This document shows positions 15,918 to 23,144 of a stretch of 64,000 nucleotides of DNA, piece after piece (the stretch's first letter is position 1; each line of letters starts with the position of its first letter). The stretch covers positions 47,248-111,247 of the forward strand of contig CALVDX010000007.1 in NCBI GenBank assembly GCA_944326425.1. The letters are read 5' to 3'. The stretch comes from Candidatus Gastranaerophilales bacterium. Its GTDB lineage: Bacteria > Cyanobacteriota > Vampirovibrionia > Gastranaerophilales > Gastranaerophilaceae. The position numbers were made by a program, and so were the translations under genes. Under the pieces are notes generated by a model, which worked only from the letters and a program-made list of their open reading frames with translations, ran no database searches and was not told the DNA's origin.

Positions 15918-17780
15918 ATGTGCGAACACGAACATCACCACCACGATACACAAAAAGACAGAACAAGAATTTTCAGGATTATTTTCTCGCTGATTATTTT
16001 CGCAGCGGCTTTTCAGGTTGACGGAGCGGCGGCGTTTATAATATTTGCAGCGGCTTATCTCCTTGCAGGTGCTGATGTTTTGTATAAAGCTCTATTACAT
16101 ATTAAAAAGGGCAGACTCTTTGACGAAAATTTCCTTATGGGAATAGCGACCCTCGGGGCGTTTGCAATTAAAGAATACCCCGAAGCCGTTATGGTTATGG
16201 TTTTATATCAGATTGGCGAGTATTTTCAGGATTTAGCGGTTGAAAAATCCCGCCGTTCAATCACTGAGTTAATGGACATACGCCCGGATTACGCAAATGT
16301 TGAGACAGAAGGTAAACTTGTAAAAAAATCTCCGTCAGAAATTGCAGTCGGGGATGAAATTGTTGTAACAAGCGGTGAAAAAATACCCTTGGATGGAATT
16401 GTGGTTTCAGGAAGCGCGGTTGTTGACACCTCTGCCTTAACTGGTGAAGCTGCACCGAGAGAATTAAACACGAGTGATGAAGCAGTAAGCGGATGTATAA
16501 ACACAAACGGATACTTAAAAATAAAAGTACAAAAAGAATTTGGAGAATCAACGGTTTCTAAAATTCTGGAACTTGTAGAACACGCTGCCGGTAAGAAAGC
16601 AAAAGCAGAAAATTTTATAACAAAATTTGCACGGTACTATACGCCGATAGTAGTTTTAGGCGCCGTTATCCTTGCAGTTGTTCCTCCGATTATTACAGGC
16701 GGCGCATTCAATATCTGGATATTCAGAGCATTAACATTCCTTGTTATTTCATGCCCGTGTGCGCTTGTAATATCCGTTCCGTTAGGATTTTTTGCGGGGC
16801 TTGGCGGTGCAGCAAAACACGGTATTTTAATTAAAGGAAGCAACTATATAGAGCTTCTGTCTAAACCGGATACTGTTATTTTTGATAAAACGGGAACGCT
16901 TACCAGAGGACAGTTTGAAGTTGTAAAAGCTGTTCCAATAAGCGGCTTTAGTAAAGAAGAAATTATTGAATACGCTGCTTATGCGGAAAATTATTCAAAC
17001 CACCCGATAGCACTTTCTCTTAAAAAAGCATACGGTAAAGAAATCGAAACTTCAAAAATTTCCGATGTTGAAGAATTTGCGGGCAAAGGAGTAAAAATTA
17101 ACCTTGGCGGTGAATATATTGCAGCAGGCAATACTGCTTTAATGGATAAACTAAATATTAAATATACACCGGTTGATGATGCGGGAACGGTTGTTTATAT
17201 TACAAAAAGCGGAATTTATGCAGGATATATTGTTATTGCGGACGAAGTAAAAGAAGATTCTAAACGCACAATATCAGAACTTAAAAAAGCAGGTGTGAAA
17301 ACGGTTATTCTTACGGGTGATTCCGAGTCTGCAGCTCTTGCTGCGGCAGAAAAACTCGGAGTAGATAAAGTTTACTCAAAATTACTCCCTGCAGATAAAG
17401 TTGAAAAAACAGAAGAAATAATAAATACAAAAACAAAAGACAAATCAGTAATTTTTGCGGGCGACGGAATAAATGATGCGCCGGTCTTAACAAGGGCGGA
17501 CATTGGTATTGCAATGGGCGCGCTGGGGGCTGATGCAGCAATTGAGGCTGCAGATGTTGTAATTATGGACGACAAGCCGTCAAAAATCCCTGCTGCCGTT
17601 AAAATTGCAAAACGCACAATGAATATTGTTAAACAAAATATTGTATTTGCAATTGGGGTTAAAATAATATTTTTGGCCCTCGGTGCTGTCGGGCTTATGA
17701 CAATGTGGGGCGCCGTTTTTGCAGACGCAGGGGTTGCGCTCCTCGCAGTATTAAACTCGCTCCGTGCGCTTAAAGTCTAA
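15918..17780 (+). CDS. Zn/Cd/Pb-type P1B heavy-metal efflux ATPase (CadA/ZntA-like)
   Basis: A 620-residue inner-membrane pump exporting divalent soft metals at the cost of ATP. Motifs in order: His-rich N-terminus CEHEHHHHD replacing the usual HMA domain; TGEAAPRE in the actuator domain; SCPCALVISVPLG in the metal-binding membrane helix (Cys-Pro-Cys near residue 280); phosphorylation site DKTGTL (about 322); HP dipeptide in NHPIAL; GDGINDAP (about 514); and FADAGVALLAVLNSLRAL in the last helix, whose Asp is the ZntA-type ligand. CPC plus this Asp indicates Zn/Cd/Pb rather than Cu. An upstream in-frame ATG at 15882 lies inside operator DNA; ATG 15918 has the AAGGAGAG ribosome site. Controlled by the divergent ArsR-type repressor. 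Confidence 0.95.
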   Translation: MCEHEHHHHDTQKDRTRIFRIIFSLIIFAAAFQVDGAAAFIIFAAAYLLAGADVLYKALLHIKKGRLFDENFLMGIATLGAFAIKEYPEAVMVMVLYQIGEYFQDLAVEKSRRSITELMDIRPDYANVETEGKLVKKSPSEIAVGDEIVVTSGEKIPLDGIVVSGSAVVDTSALTGEAAPRELNTSDEAVSGCINTNGYLKIKVQKEFGESTVSKILELVEHAAGKKAKAENFITKFARYYTPIVVLGAVILAVVPPIITGGAFNIWIFRALTFLVISCPCALVISVPLGFFAGLGGAAKHGILIKGSNYIELLSKPDTVIFDKTGTLTRGQFEVVKAVPISGFSKEEIIEYAAYAENYSNHPIALSLKKAYGKEIETSKISDVEEFAGKGVKINLGGEYIAAGNTALMDKLNIKYTPVDDAGTVVYITKSGIYAGYIVIADEVKEDSKRTISELKKAGVKTVILTGDSESAALAAAEKLGVDKVYSKLLPADKVEKTEEIINTKTKDKSVIFAGDGINDAPVLTRADIGIAMGALGADAAIEAADVVIMDDKPSKIPAAVKIAKRTMNIVKQNIVFAIGVKIIFLALGAVGLMTMWGAVFADAGVALLAVLNSLRALKV

Positions 17781-17873
17781 ACAAGCATTGCAGATTTACT
17801 GACGGTTTTATCCCAATGATATTCCTAAATTGCTGGCATAATATTAACAGTTAATAATTTTTAAAACAGGGGC

Positions 17874-17903
17874 TTGATTGATAGCAACTCTCAAATGTAC
17901 AAT
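17874..17903 (+). promoter_or_regulatory. Candidate promoter for the flavoprotein gene
   Basis: TTGATT (17874-17879), 18-bp spacer, TACAAT (17898-17903). This places the transcript start after the upstream in-frame ATG at 17874 and supports the later start codon. Confidence 0.5.
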
Positions 17904-17927
17904 AGTACTATTAAGAAGGAGGCAATG

Positions 17928-18470
17928 ATGAGTAAAAAAGTTTTGGTTATCTCCGCAAGTCCCAGAAAAGGCGGAAATTCGGATATACTATGTGATGAGT
18001 TTATCAGAGGCGCAAAAGATGCCGGTAATGATACCGAAAAAATATTTTTAAAAGATAAGAAAATTAATTATTGTACAGGATGCGGATTTTGTAATACTAA
18101 CAATTATACAGCGTGTTCACAAAAAGATGATATGAAAGGAATCCTTGATAAAATGGTAGAAGCAGATGTAATTGTTATGGCAACACCGGTTTATTTTTAT
18201 ACAATGAACGGGCAGATGAAAACTTTTATTGACCGTTGCTGCGCAAGATATACACATATAACGGACAAAGATTTCTATTTTATAGCAACTGCTGCCGATG
18301 ACAGACAAGCGGCCCTTGAAAGAACAATTGACGGATTCCGTGGTTTTACCGACTGTCTTGATAATGTCAGGGAAGCCGGCTTAATCTACGGTGCAGGTGT
18401 ATGGCAAAAGGGCGAAGTAAAAAATACTGACGCTCTTAAAGACGCTTATGAAAAAGGCAGAAATGTATAA
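17928..18470 (+). CDS. Flavodoxin-fold NAD(P)H-dependent FMN reductase / iron-sulfur flavoprotein-like
   Basis: A 180-residue flavodoxin-like protein. The FMN phosphate loop is VISASPRKGGNSD at the N-terminus. A cysteine cluster CTGCGFCNTNNYTAC follows at about residues 46-60, as in the multimeric flavodoxin/NADPH-dependent FMN reductase group; then ATPVYFYTMNGQMKTFIDR, the second FMN-binding loop. Such proteins reduce quinones, nitro compounds or pass electrons. The start at 17928 is favoured by AAGGAGG 5 bases upstream; ATG 17925 would be too close. It precedes the DXS-like gene by about 70 bases on the same strand. Confidence 0.85.
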   Translation: MSKKVLVISASPRKGGNSDILCDEFIRGAKDAGNDTEKIFLKDKKINYCTGCGFCNTNNYTACSQKDDMKGILDKMVEADVIVMATPVYFYTMNGQMKTFIDRCCARYTHITDKDFYFIATAADDRQAALERTIDGFRGFTDCLDNVREAGLIYGAGVWQKGEVKNTDALKDAYEKGRNV

Positions 18471-18549
18471 AAATTTAACAAGTAACTAACACGCGCAATT
18501 TAAAAATATAAAACGTACAAATAAGCACTAAAGAAGGATGGAGAAAACA

Positions 18550-20316
18550 ATGATTTTAGACAAAGTTAATACCCCTGAGGATTTAAGAAATCTTTCGATT
18601 GATGAGATGAATACTCTTGCGGATGAAATGCGGGAGTTAATTATAAAAAAAGTAAATACAACCGGCGGGCACATGGGGCCGAATCTCGGGATTATTGAAG
18701 CAACAATTGCAATGCATTATGTATTTAATTCTCCTGTAGATAAAATAATTTTTGATGTATCTCACCAATGCTACCCGCACAAAATATTAACCGGAAGAAA
18801 AGAAGGGTTTACGGATCCTGATAAATACCTTAAATACACCGGTTACACGGCTCCTGAGGAAAGTGAACACGACTTATTCAAAGTAGGACACACATCTACT
18901 TCAGTCAGCCTCGCGGCAGGTGTGGCAAAGGCAAGAGATTTAAAAGGCGAAAAAGGAAACGTTATTGCCCTGATTGGCGACGGGTCGCTCAGCGGCGGTG
19001 AAGCGTTTGAAGGATTTGATAATGCAGCGGTACTCGGAAGCAATATAATCATTATCGTTAACGATAACGATATGTCTATTGCAGAAAACCACGGCGGGTT
19101 ATATTCAAATCTTAAAGAATTAAGAGAAACAAACGGCAAATCAGAAAACAACTTCTTTAAATCCCTCGGTTTTGAGTATCACTACGTTGCGGACGGTAAT
19201 AACATTGCATCACTTATTGAAACATTAAAACAGGTTAAAGATACTAACCATCCGGTTGTAGTGCATATTCATACTTTAAAGGGACACGGGTTAAAGGTAG
19301 CGGAAGAAAACAAAGAAATGTTCCACTGGATTATGCCGGGGACACTTGACGAAAATAAACCGGCGCTGTCAGTACCTGTTGAGGATTATAATTCAGTAAC
19401 AAAAGAATTTATCCTAAATAAAGCAGCGCAAAACCCTGCAACTGCGGTCATTGTAGCAGGAACCCCGGGTGTTTTCGGATTTGATTCAACTTTCAGGAAC
19501 AAATTAGGGAAACAATATACAGATGTAGGTATTGCGGAGGAACACGCTGTTGCTTACGCATCTGCGCTTGCAAAATCGGGCGCAAAACCTGTACTCTCAT
19601 TGATGTCATCTTTTGTACAAAGAACCTATGACCAGTTATCACAGGACTTGTGTTTAAATAATTCACCTGTAACACTGCTTGTACACTGGGGCGGGATTTC
19701 CGGCGCGGATGCAACCCACCTTTGCGTCTTTGATATTCCGCTGGTTTCAAATATTCCAAATATGGTTTATCTTGCACCAACTTGTAAAGAAGAATACCTT
19801 GCAATGCTTGAATACTCATACAACCAGAATGAGCACCCCGTTGCAATAAGAGTGCCTGCAATCCCGCTTAAGTCAACAGGGGTGAAGGATGATACTGACT
19901 ATTCAATACTTAACAAATTCAAAGTTACCCATAGCGGGAAAAAAGTTGCAATAATAGGCCTGGGTAATTTTTACAGCCTCGGTGAAAAGGTAAGAGAAGA
20001 ACTCAAAAGAAAACTCGGTATTGATGCAACACTTATCAATCCGCGCTTCATTACCGGCTGCGATGAAGAATTACTCAATGAACTTAAAAAGAACCACGAA
20101 ATCGTTATTACGCTTGAAGACGGGCTTTTAAACGGCGGGTTCGGTGAAAAAATCGCAAGATTTTACGGTAATTCAAGTATGAAAGTTCTCAACTTCGGGG
20201 CGGATAAGGAATTTCCGGACAGAGTACCGCTCAATGAATTGTATCAGCGTTATCATTTGATGCCGGAACTTATAGTCAGCGATATAGAAAAATGTTTGGA
20301 GGTAACTTATGTATAA
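18550..20316 (+). CDS. DXS-like thiamine diphosphate enzyme (paralogue with altered substrate residues)
   Basis: A 588-residue transketolase-fold enzyme most like 1-deoxy-D-xylulose-5-phosphate synthase. Seen: FDVSHQCYPHKILTGRKEGF (canonical DXS has DVGHQAYPHKILTGR), the ThDP motif GDGSLSGGEAFEGF to NDNDMSI, and the catalytic Glu in DVGIAEEHAVAYA. The canonical D-R-A-G-x-x-G-x-D-G-x-T-H segment reads HWGGISGADATHLCVFD, so the Arg and the residues after T-H are changed. It is about 30 residues shorter than usual DXS. It may be a divergent DXS or an enzyme joining another aldehyde. The start at 18550 has GGAG 6 bases upstream; ATG 18538 is too close to its site. It overlaps the cupin gene by 8 bases. 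Confidence 0.8.
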   Translation: MILDKVNTPEDLRNLSIDEMNTLADEMRELIIKKVNTTGGHMGPNLGIIEATIAMHYVFNSPVDKIIFDVSHQCYPHKILTGRKEGFTDPDKYLKYTGYTAPEESEHDLFKVGHTSTSVSLAAGVAKARDLKGEKGNVIALIGDGSLSGGEAFEGFDNAAVLGSNIIIIVNDNDMSIAENHGGLYSNLKELRETNGKSENNFFKSLGFEYHYVADGNNIASLIETLKQVKDTNHPVVVHIHTLKGHGLKVAEENKEMFHWIMPGTLDENKPALSVPVEDYNSVTKEFILNKAAQNPATAVIVAGTPGVFGFDSTFRNKLGKQYTDVGIAEEHAVAYASALAKSGAKPVLSLMSSFVQRTYDQLSQDLCLNNSPVTLLVHWGGISGADATHLCVFDIPLVSNIPNMVYLAPTCKEEYLAMLEYSYNQNEHPVAIRVPAIPLKSTGVKDDTDYSILNKFKVTHSGKKVAIIGLGNFYSLGEKVREELKRKLGIDATLINPRFITGCDEELLNELKKNHEIVITLEDGLLNGGFGEKIARFYGNSSMKVLNFGADKEFPDRVPLNELYQRYHLMPELIVSDIEKCLEVTYV

Positions 20317-20767
20317 AAAATTAGCAATATTAACGGCCGTATTTACAATAATAGGAGGCAGCACTGTTATGGCAGAAGATTTTAAACAACCGTTTGCACA
20401 GGGGGAAATTAACCCTTATAATAAGTATTTTACGGGAACAACTTATCTGAATATGTTAAGCCCCAAGGATGAAATCTGGAATGCGCCAATCGGAAATGTT
20501 ACATTTGAGCCGAAGGCAAGAACAAACTGGCATAAACACTCCGGCGGACAAATCCTCCTTGTAACGGCAGGCGAAGGCAGGTATCAGGAGAAGGGAAAAG
20601 AAATTCAAATTCTTAAACCCGGTGACATAGTAAAGATTCCGCCCAATGTTGAACACTGGCACGGGGCAGGGCCGGACGGAATGTTCGCTCACATATCGCT
20701 TGAAACGAACGCACAAACTAATCAGACAACCTGGCTTGATCCGGTTACGGATGAACAGTATAAATAA
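20309..20767 (+). CDS. Exported cupin-domain protein
   Basis: A 152-residue protein with an N-terminal signal peptide (about residues 1-22, hydrophobic LAILTAVFTIIGGSTVMA ending at A-E). The single cupin barrel shows the metal-site pattern: WHKHSGGQILLVTAGEG (first motif, His-x-His, with Gln in place of the usual Glu region) and GDIVKIPPNVEHWHGA (second motif His). It resembles the small cupins often annotated near carboxymuconolactone decarboxylases and reductases; the substrate is unknown. It is translated from a GGAGG site inside the end of the DXS-like gene. A strong terminator follows at 20777-20810. Confidence 0.85.
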   Translation: MYKKLAILTAVFTIIGGSTVMAEDFKQPFAQGEINPYNKYFTGTTYLNMLSPKDEIWNAPIGNVTFEPKARTNWHKHSGGQILLVTAGEGRYQEKGKEIQILKPGDIVKIPPNVEHWHGAGPDGMFAHISLETNAQTNQTTWLDPVTDEQYK

Positions 20768-20776
20768 GAATTATTA

Positions 20777-20810
20777 ACCAGGGGCGGCAGATGCCGCCCC
20801 TGGTGTTTTA
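20777..20810 (+). terminator. Terminator after the cupin gene
   Basis: ACCAGGGGCGGCA (20777-20789) and TGCCGCCCCTGGT (20792-20804) form a GC-rich stem with a tight loop, followed by GTTTTA. Confidence 0.85.
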
Positions 20811-20832
20811 TCTAATATAAAAAACGCAAAAA

Positions 20833-21843
20833 CTATTGCTTGAGTCGTATTCTAAGTTTGTTTATTGGCTGTTCTATTATTTTATACATACAAAATCCAA
20901 ATCCAAAAACAAGCAAAATGTATATAAAAACCATTGTTGAATTTCTATAAACAGGTCTGGTGGCATAAAAGATGTAGTTGTAAAGGTATATTGAATAAGA
21001 TGCTACAGCAACTTTTGTTATACCATCTTTTAATAATACTGGTAATTTTTCAAGTTCTTCTTTGTATAAAAAGCATAAAGAACCAATTAAAAGGCTCTCA
21101 ATTATTGCAAGCAAATCTATCATTGTTCCAATAAAGCCTTTGCTTTTTGCAAAAATAAGCAAAACTAAAGTAATAACAAGTAAAAGTAATTTAAAATATT
21201 TATTCTTAAAAAATTCTAATATTGGTCTTTTATAAAGAGTCATTCCAAAGACAAAACAAGGCAAATTAATAAGTATAGATTTGTTATAGACACTGCCCTT
21301 AATATGAAAGTGTACTGAAGCCCACACTGCTATAACAAATATTATAATTGTAGAGATTTCTAAACCGTATTTTGTATTCTTCTGTAGCTTGTACAGTAGC
21401 GGGAATATTAAGTAAAAATTAAACAAAACTCCTAAAAACCAGAAAACTCCGCTTAGCGAATAAAAATTTGCATTATCAAAAGTATGAACAAGAAAAATAT
21501 GTGATAATATAGCGGATATTCCTATCGGTTTTGGTGCTATTCCCATTTTAACTAAAAAATACCAGATGATTATGGCAATGTAGTATGCAGGTAGAATTTT
21601 AATTAATCTTTTTTTTAGGAAATCAAAATAACTTTTTTTTTCATCGTATACTTTGCAAAGGCAATAACCTGAAATTAAGAAAAATAAGCAGCAGCCAAGC
21701 CATCCTCCGGTAATAAATGCATTTTTAAATATTTTACCGAATGAATGCATATTATTAACCCCTATAAATCTGGCAACATGAAAACTTGTAACAAAAAATA
21801 TTGCTAAAAATCTTGCAAAATCAATAAAAAATAATCTGTTCAT
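20833..21843 (-). CDS. Acyltransferase family 3 membrane protein
   Basis: A 336-residue integral membrane protein with about ten hydrophobic helices. The N-terminus IDFARFLAIFFVTSFHVARF has the RxLA-type start and the His of the acyltransferase-3 family, which O-acylates sugars of LPS, peptidoglycan or exopolysaccharide. A second family point is GGWLGCCLFFLISGYCL. It is divergent from an XRE regulator with a 56-base shared control region that contains a palindrome. Near the glycosyltransferase cassette at 23-26 kb, so a surface-polysaccharide role is plausible. Very A/T-rich codon use with Phe/Ile/Leu runs, as expected for a membrane protein here. Confidence 0.88.
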   Translation of the reverse strand: MNRLFFIDFARFLAIFFVTSFHVARFIGVNNMHSFGKIFKNAFITGGWLGCCLFFLISGYCLCKVYDEKKSYFDFLKKRLIKILPAYYIAIIIWYFLVKMGIAPKPIGISAILSHIFLVHTFDNANFYSLSGVFWFLGVLFNFYLIFPLLYKLQKNTKYGLEISTIIIFVIAVWASVHFHIKGSVYNKSILINLPCFVFGMTLYKRPILEFFKNKYFKLLLLVITLVLLIFAKSKGFIGTMIDLLAIIESLLIGSLCFLYKEELEKLPVLLKDGITKVAVASYSIYLYNYIFYATRPVYRNSTMVFIYILLVFGFGFCMYKIIEQPINKLRIRLKQ

Positions 21844-21866
21844 ATTTTGTTCTCTTTTAGGCTACA

Positions 21867-21893
21867 TACATTATAAGTAATGTAACATAAAAT
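21867..21893 (+). promoter_or_regulatory. Palindrome and -10 box in the acyltransferase/XRE divergent region
   Basis: TACATTA (21867-21873), TAAG, TAATGTA (21878-21884) is a 7-bp-arm palindrome. TAAAAT (21888-21893) ends 6 bases before the GTG start at 21900. The palindrome overlaps where the -35 and spacer would be, a good place for autorepression. Confidence 0.5.
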
Positions 21894-21899
21894 TACTTT

Positions 21900-22133
21900 G
21901 TGAACAATAAGACTACAAAACAATCACTGGAAAGAATTAAAAGTTTAGGTAAAAATATCGCGATTCAACGGAAAAAGCTTAAATATTCACAGAATAGGCT
22001 TGCAGAAATTCTTGATATTTCAAGAGAACACTTAGCAAAGATTGAAACGGCAAAACGTTCGGTCAGTCTAGATTTATTAATTGCAATAGCAGATAATTTG
22101 AATATTAAAGTTAGGGATTTAATTGATTTTTAA
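21900..22133 (+). CDS. XRE-family helix-turn-helix regulator
   Basis: A 77-residue single-domain regulator. The Cro/C1-type HTH spans about residues 16-70: IAIQRKKLKYSQNRLAEILD, SREHLAKIETAKRSVSLDLL, IAIADNLNIKVRDLI. It starts at GTG 21900; there is no ribosome site, but a -10 box ends 6 bases upstream, the layout of the other leaderless candidates in this window. It probably binds the palindrome between itself and the divergent acyltransferase gene. No phage genes are adjacent. Confidence 0.85.
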   Translation: MNNKTTKQSLERIKSLGKNIAIQRKKLKYSQNRLAEILDISREHLAKIETAKRSVSLDLLIAIADNLNIKVRDLIDF

Positions 22134-22416
22134 TACAATGGGAGCGAAAAGTTATTTGTGTGATTTATTATAGAGGAGAATCAATGGAAAGTTTAAAATA
22201 TGTATAAATTCTAAAAAGCAGTTAATTAAATATAATTACAATACACTAATTATAAATTTATACATTCAAAGCACTTCTTTAAATTATGATAAAATTTGGT
22301 GTACGAGTAAAAATTTAAAAAATGTGAAAATAATGAGAGAATCAAAGATGAGGTTGGATATTAAAATATATTATATTACTTTTTCCAAAAATATCCTATT
22401 AGCTAATTATAAAAAC
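22134..22416. other. Gene-free interval between XRE gene and tRNA-Thr
   Basis: AT-rich DNA. The only coding-like item is an ATG at 22184 behind a perfect GAGGAG ribosome site that opens just 7 codons (MESLKYV, stop at 22207). It could be a leader peptide or the stump of a lost gene. Confidence 0.4.
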
Positions 22417-22489
22417 AGCCGATAAAGGGACTCGAACCCTTGACCTACTCATTACGAATGAGTTGCTCTACCAGCTGAGCTACATCGGC
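22417..22489 (-). tRNA. tRNA-Thr (CGU)
   Basis: Read on the minus strand, acceptor GCCGATG/TATCGGC (closing G-T), D arm GCTC/GAGC, anticodon stem ACTCA/TGAGT with loop TTCGTAA (anticodon CGT), T arm AAGGG/CCCTT with TTCGAGT. CCA is not encoded. Confidence 0.95.
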
Positions 22490-22490
22490 T

Positions 22491-23144
22491 TTTTAATTAC
22501 TATTTAATTATAACATAACAAACAGATATTTTTTTCAAGGTTCTTTTTTAGGAACTTATATACAACGTTACACCAAATACACTCAAAATACAGGTATAAT
22601 GTCATTCCGAACTTGTTTCGGAATCTTACCGGTAGTAAGCCCCTGAAACAAGTTCCACTGCTGTCCATGATAAATTTGATATTTATCTTCTTCTTTTTTC
22701 TACAGTTTCTTAACGAAACAATAACAAGCCTCGTTTTGTTTGAGCGAAGCGAGTTAACGAGGCTCGGGTTGAGTTTAGAAACTGTATTTGGGAGCGTGTT
22801 TTTTCTTTCTTTGTCCAAGTTTCTTTCTTTTTTCATCGCAATAAAAAAGAAAGAAATTTGGTGCGGGGTTTGGGGGCGCATAGCCCCCGATAAAATTATT
22901 GTCTTGATATTTTTTAAAGATACTCTATTTCAATAATATATTGTTATATAAATAATTAATGCCAAATTATTCGGGATAGTTGTGGAAACAAGTTCAGGGC
23001 GACAATTTTAACCTTTTTTAGTGTAAAATACAATATAAATCCCCTTTTTTATTTAAAAAATTTTTATAAAGAATTAATTACGGTGGTAATTTCAATAAAT
23101 TATATTCATGTTATCATATTAAATATGAAATAAGGAGTTGGAAA
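22491..23144. repeat. Repeat-bearing interval with ~225-bp element copy 1 (about 22692-22916)
   Basis: Holds copy 1 of a long repeat whose second copy is at about 25905-26133. In the compared 110-bp core only about five bases differ. Inside it are an inverted repeat around CCTCGTT/AACGAGG, a long pairing of TTTCTTTCTTTT with AAAAGAAAGAAA, and GGGGGC-GCATA-GCCCCC. Just before it (22599-22662) and after it (22981-23007) are pieces of a second repeat containing CTTGTTTC/GAAACAAG. The minus-strand frame of the element is open in both copies, but I treat it as non-coding. No gene is supported here. Confidence 0.8.

Noticed and set aside
22504..22881. 125-codon minus-strand reading frame next to tRNA-Thr
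   Set aside because: It lies within and beyond a repeat element, has no ribosome site, and is not similar to its counterpart at 25901-26095 outside the repeat. Kept only as a low-interest question.
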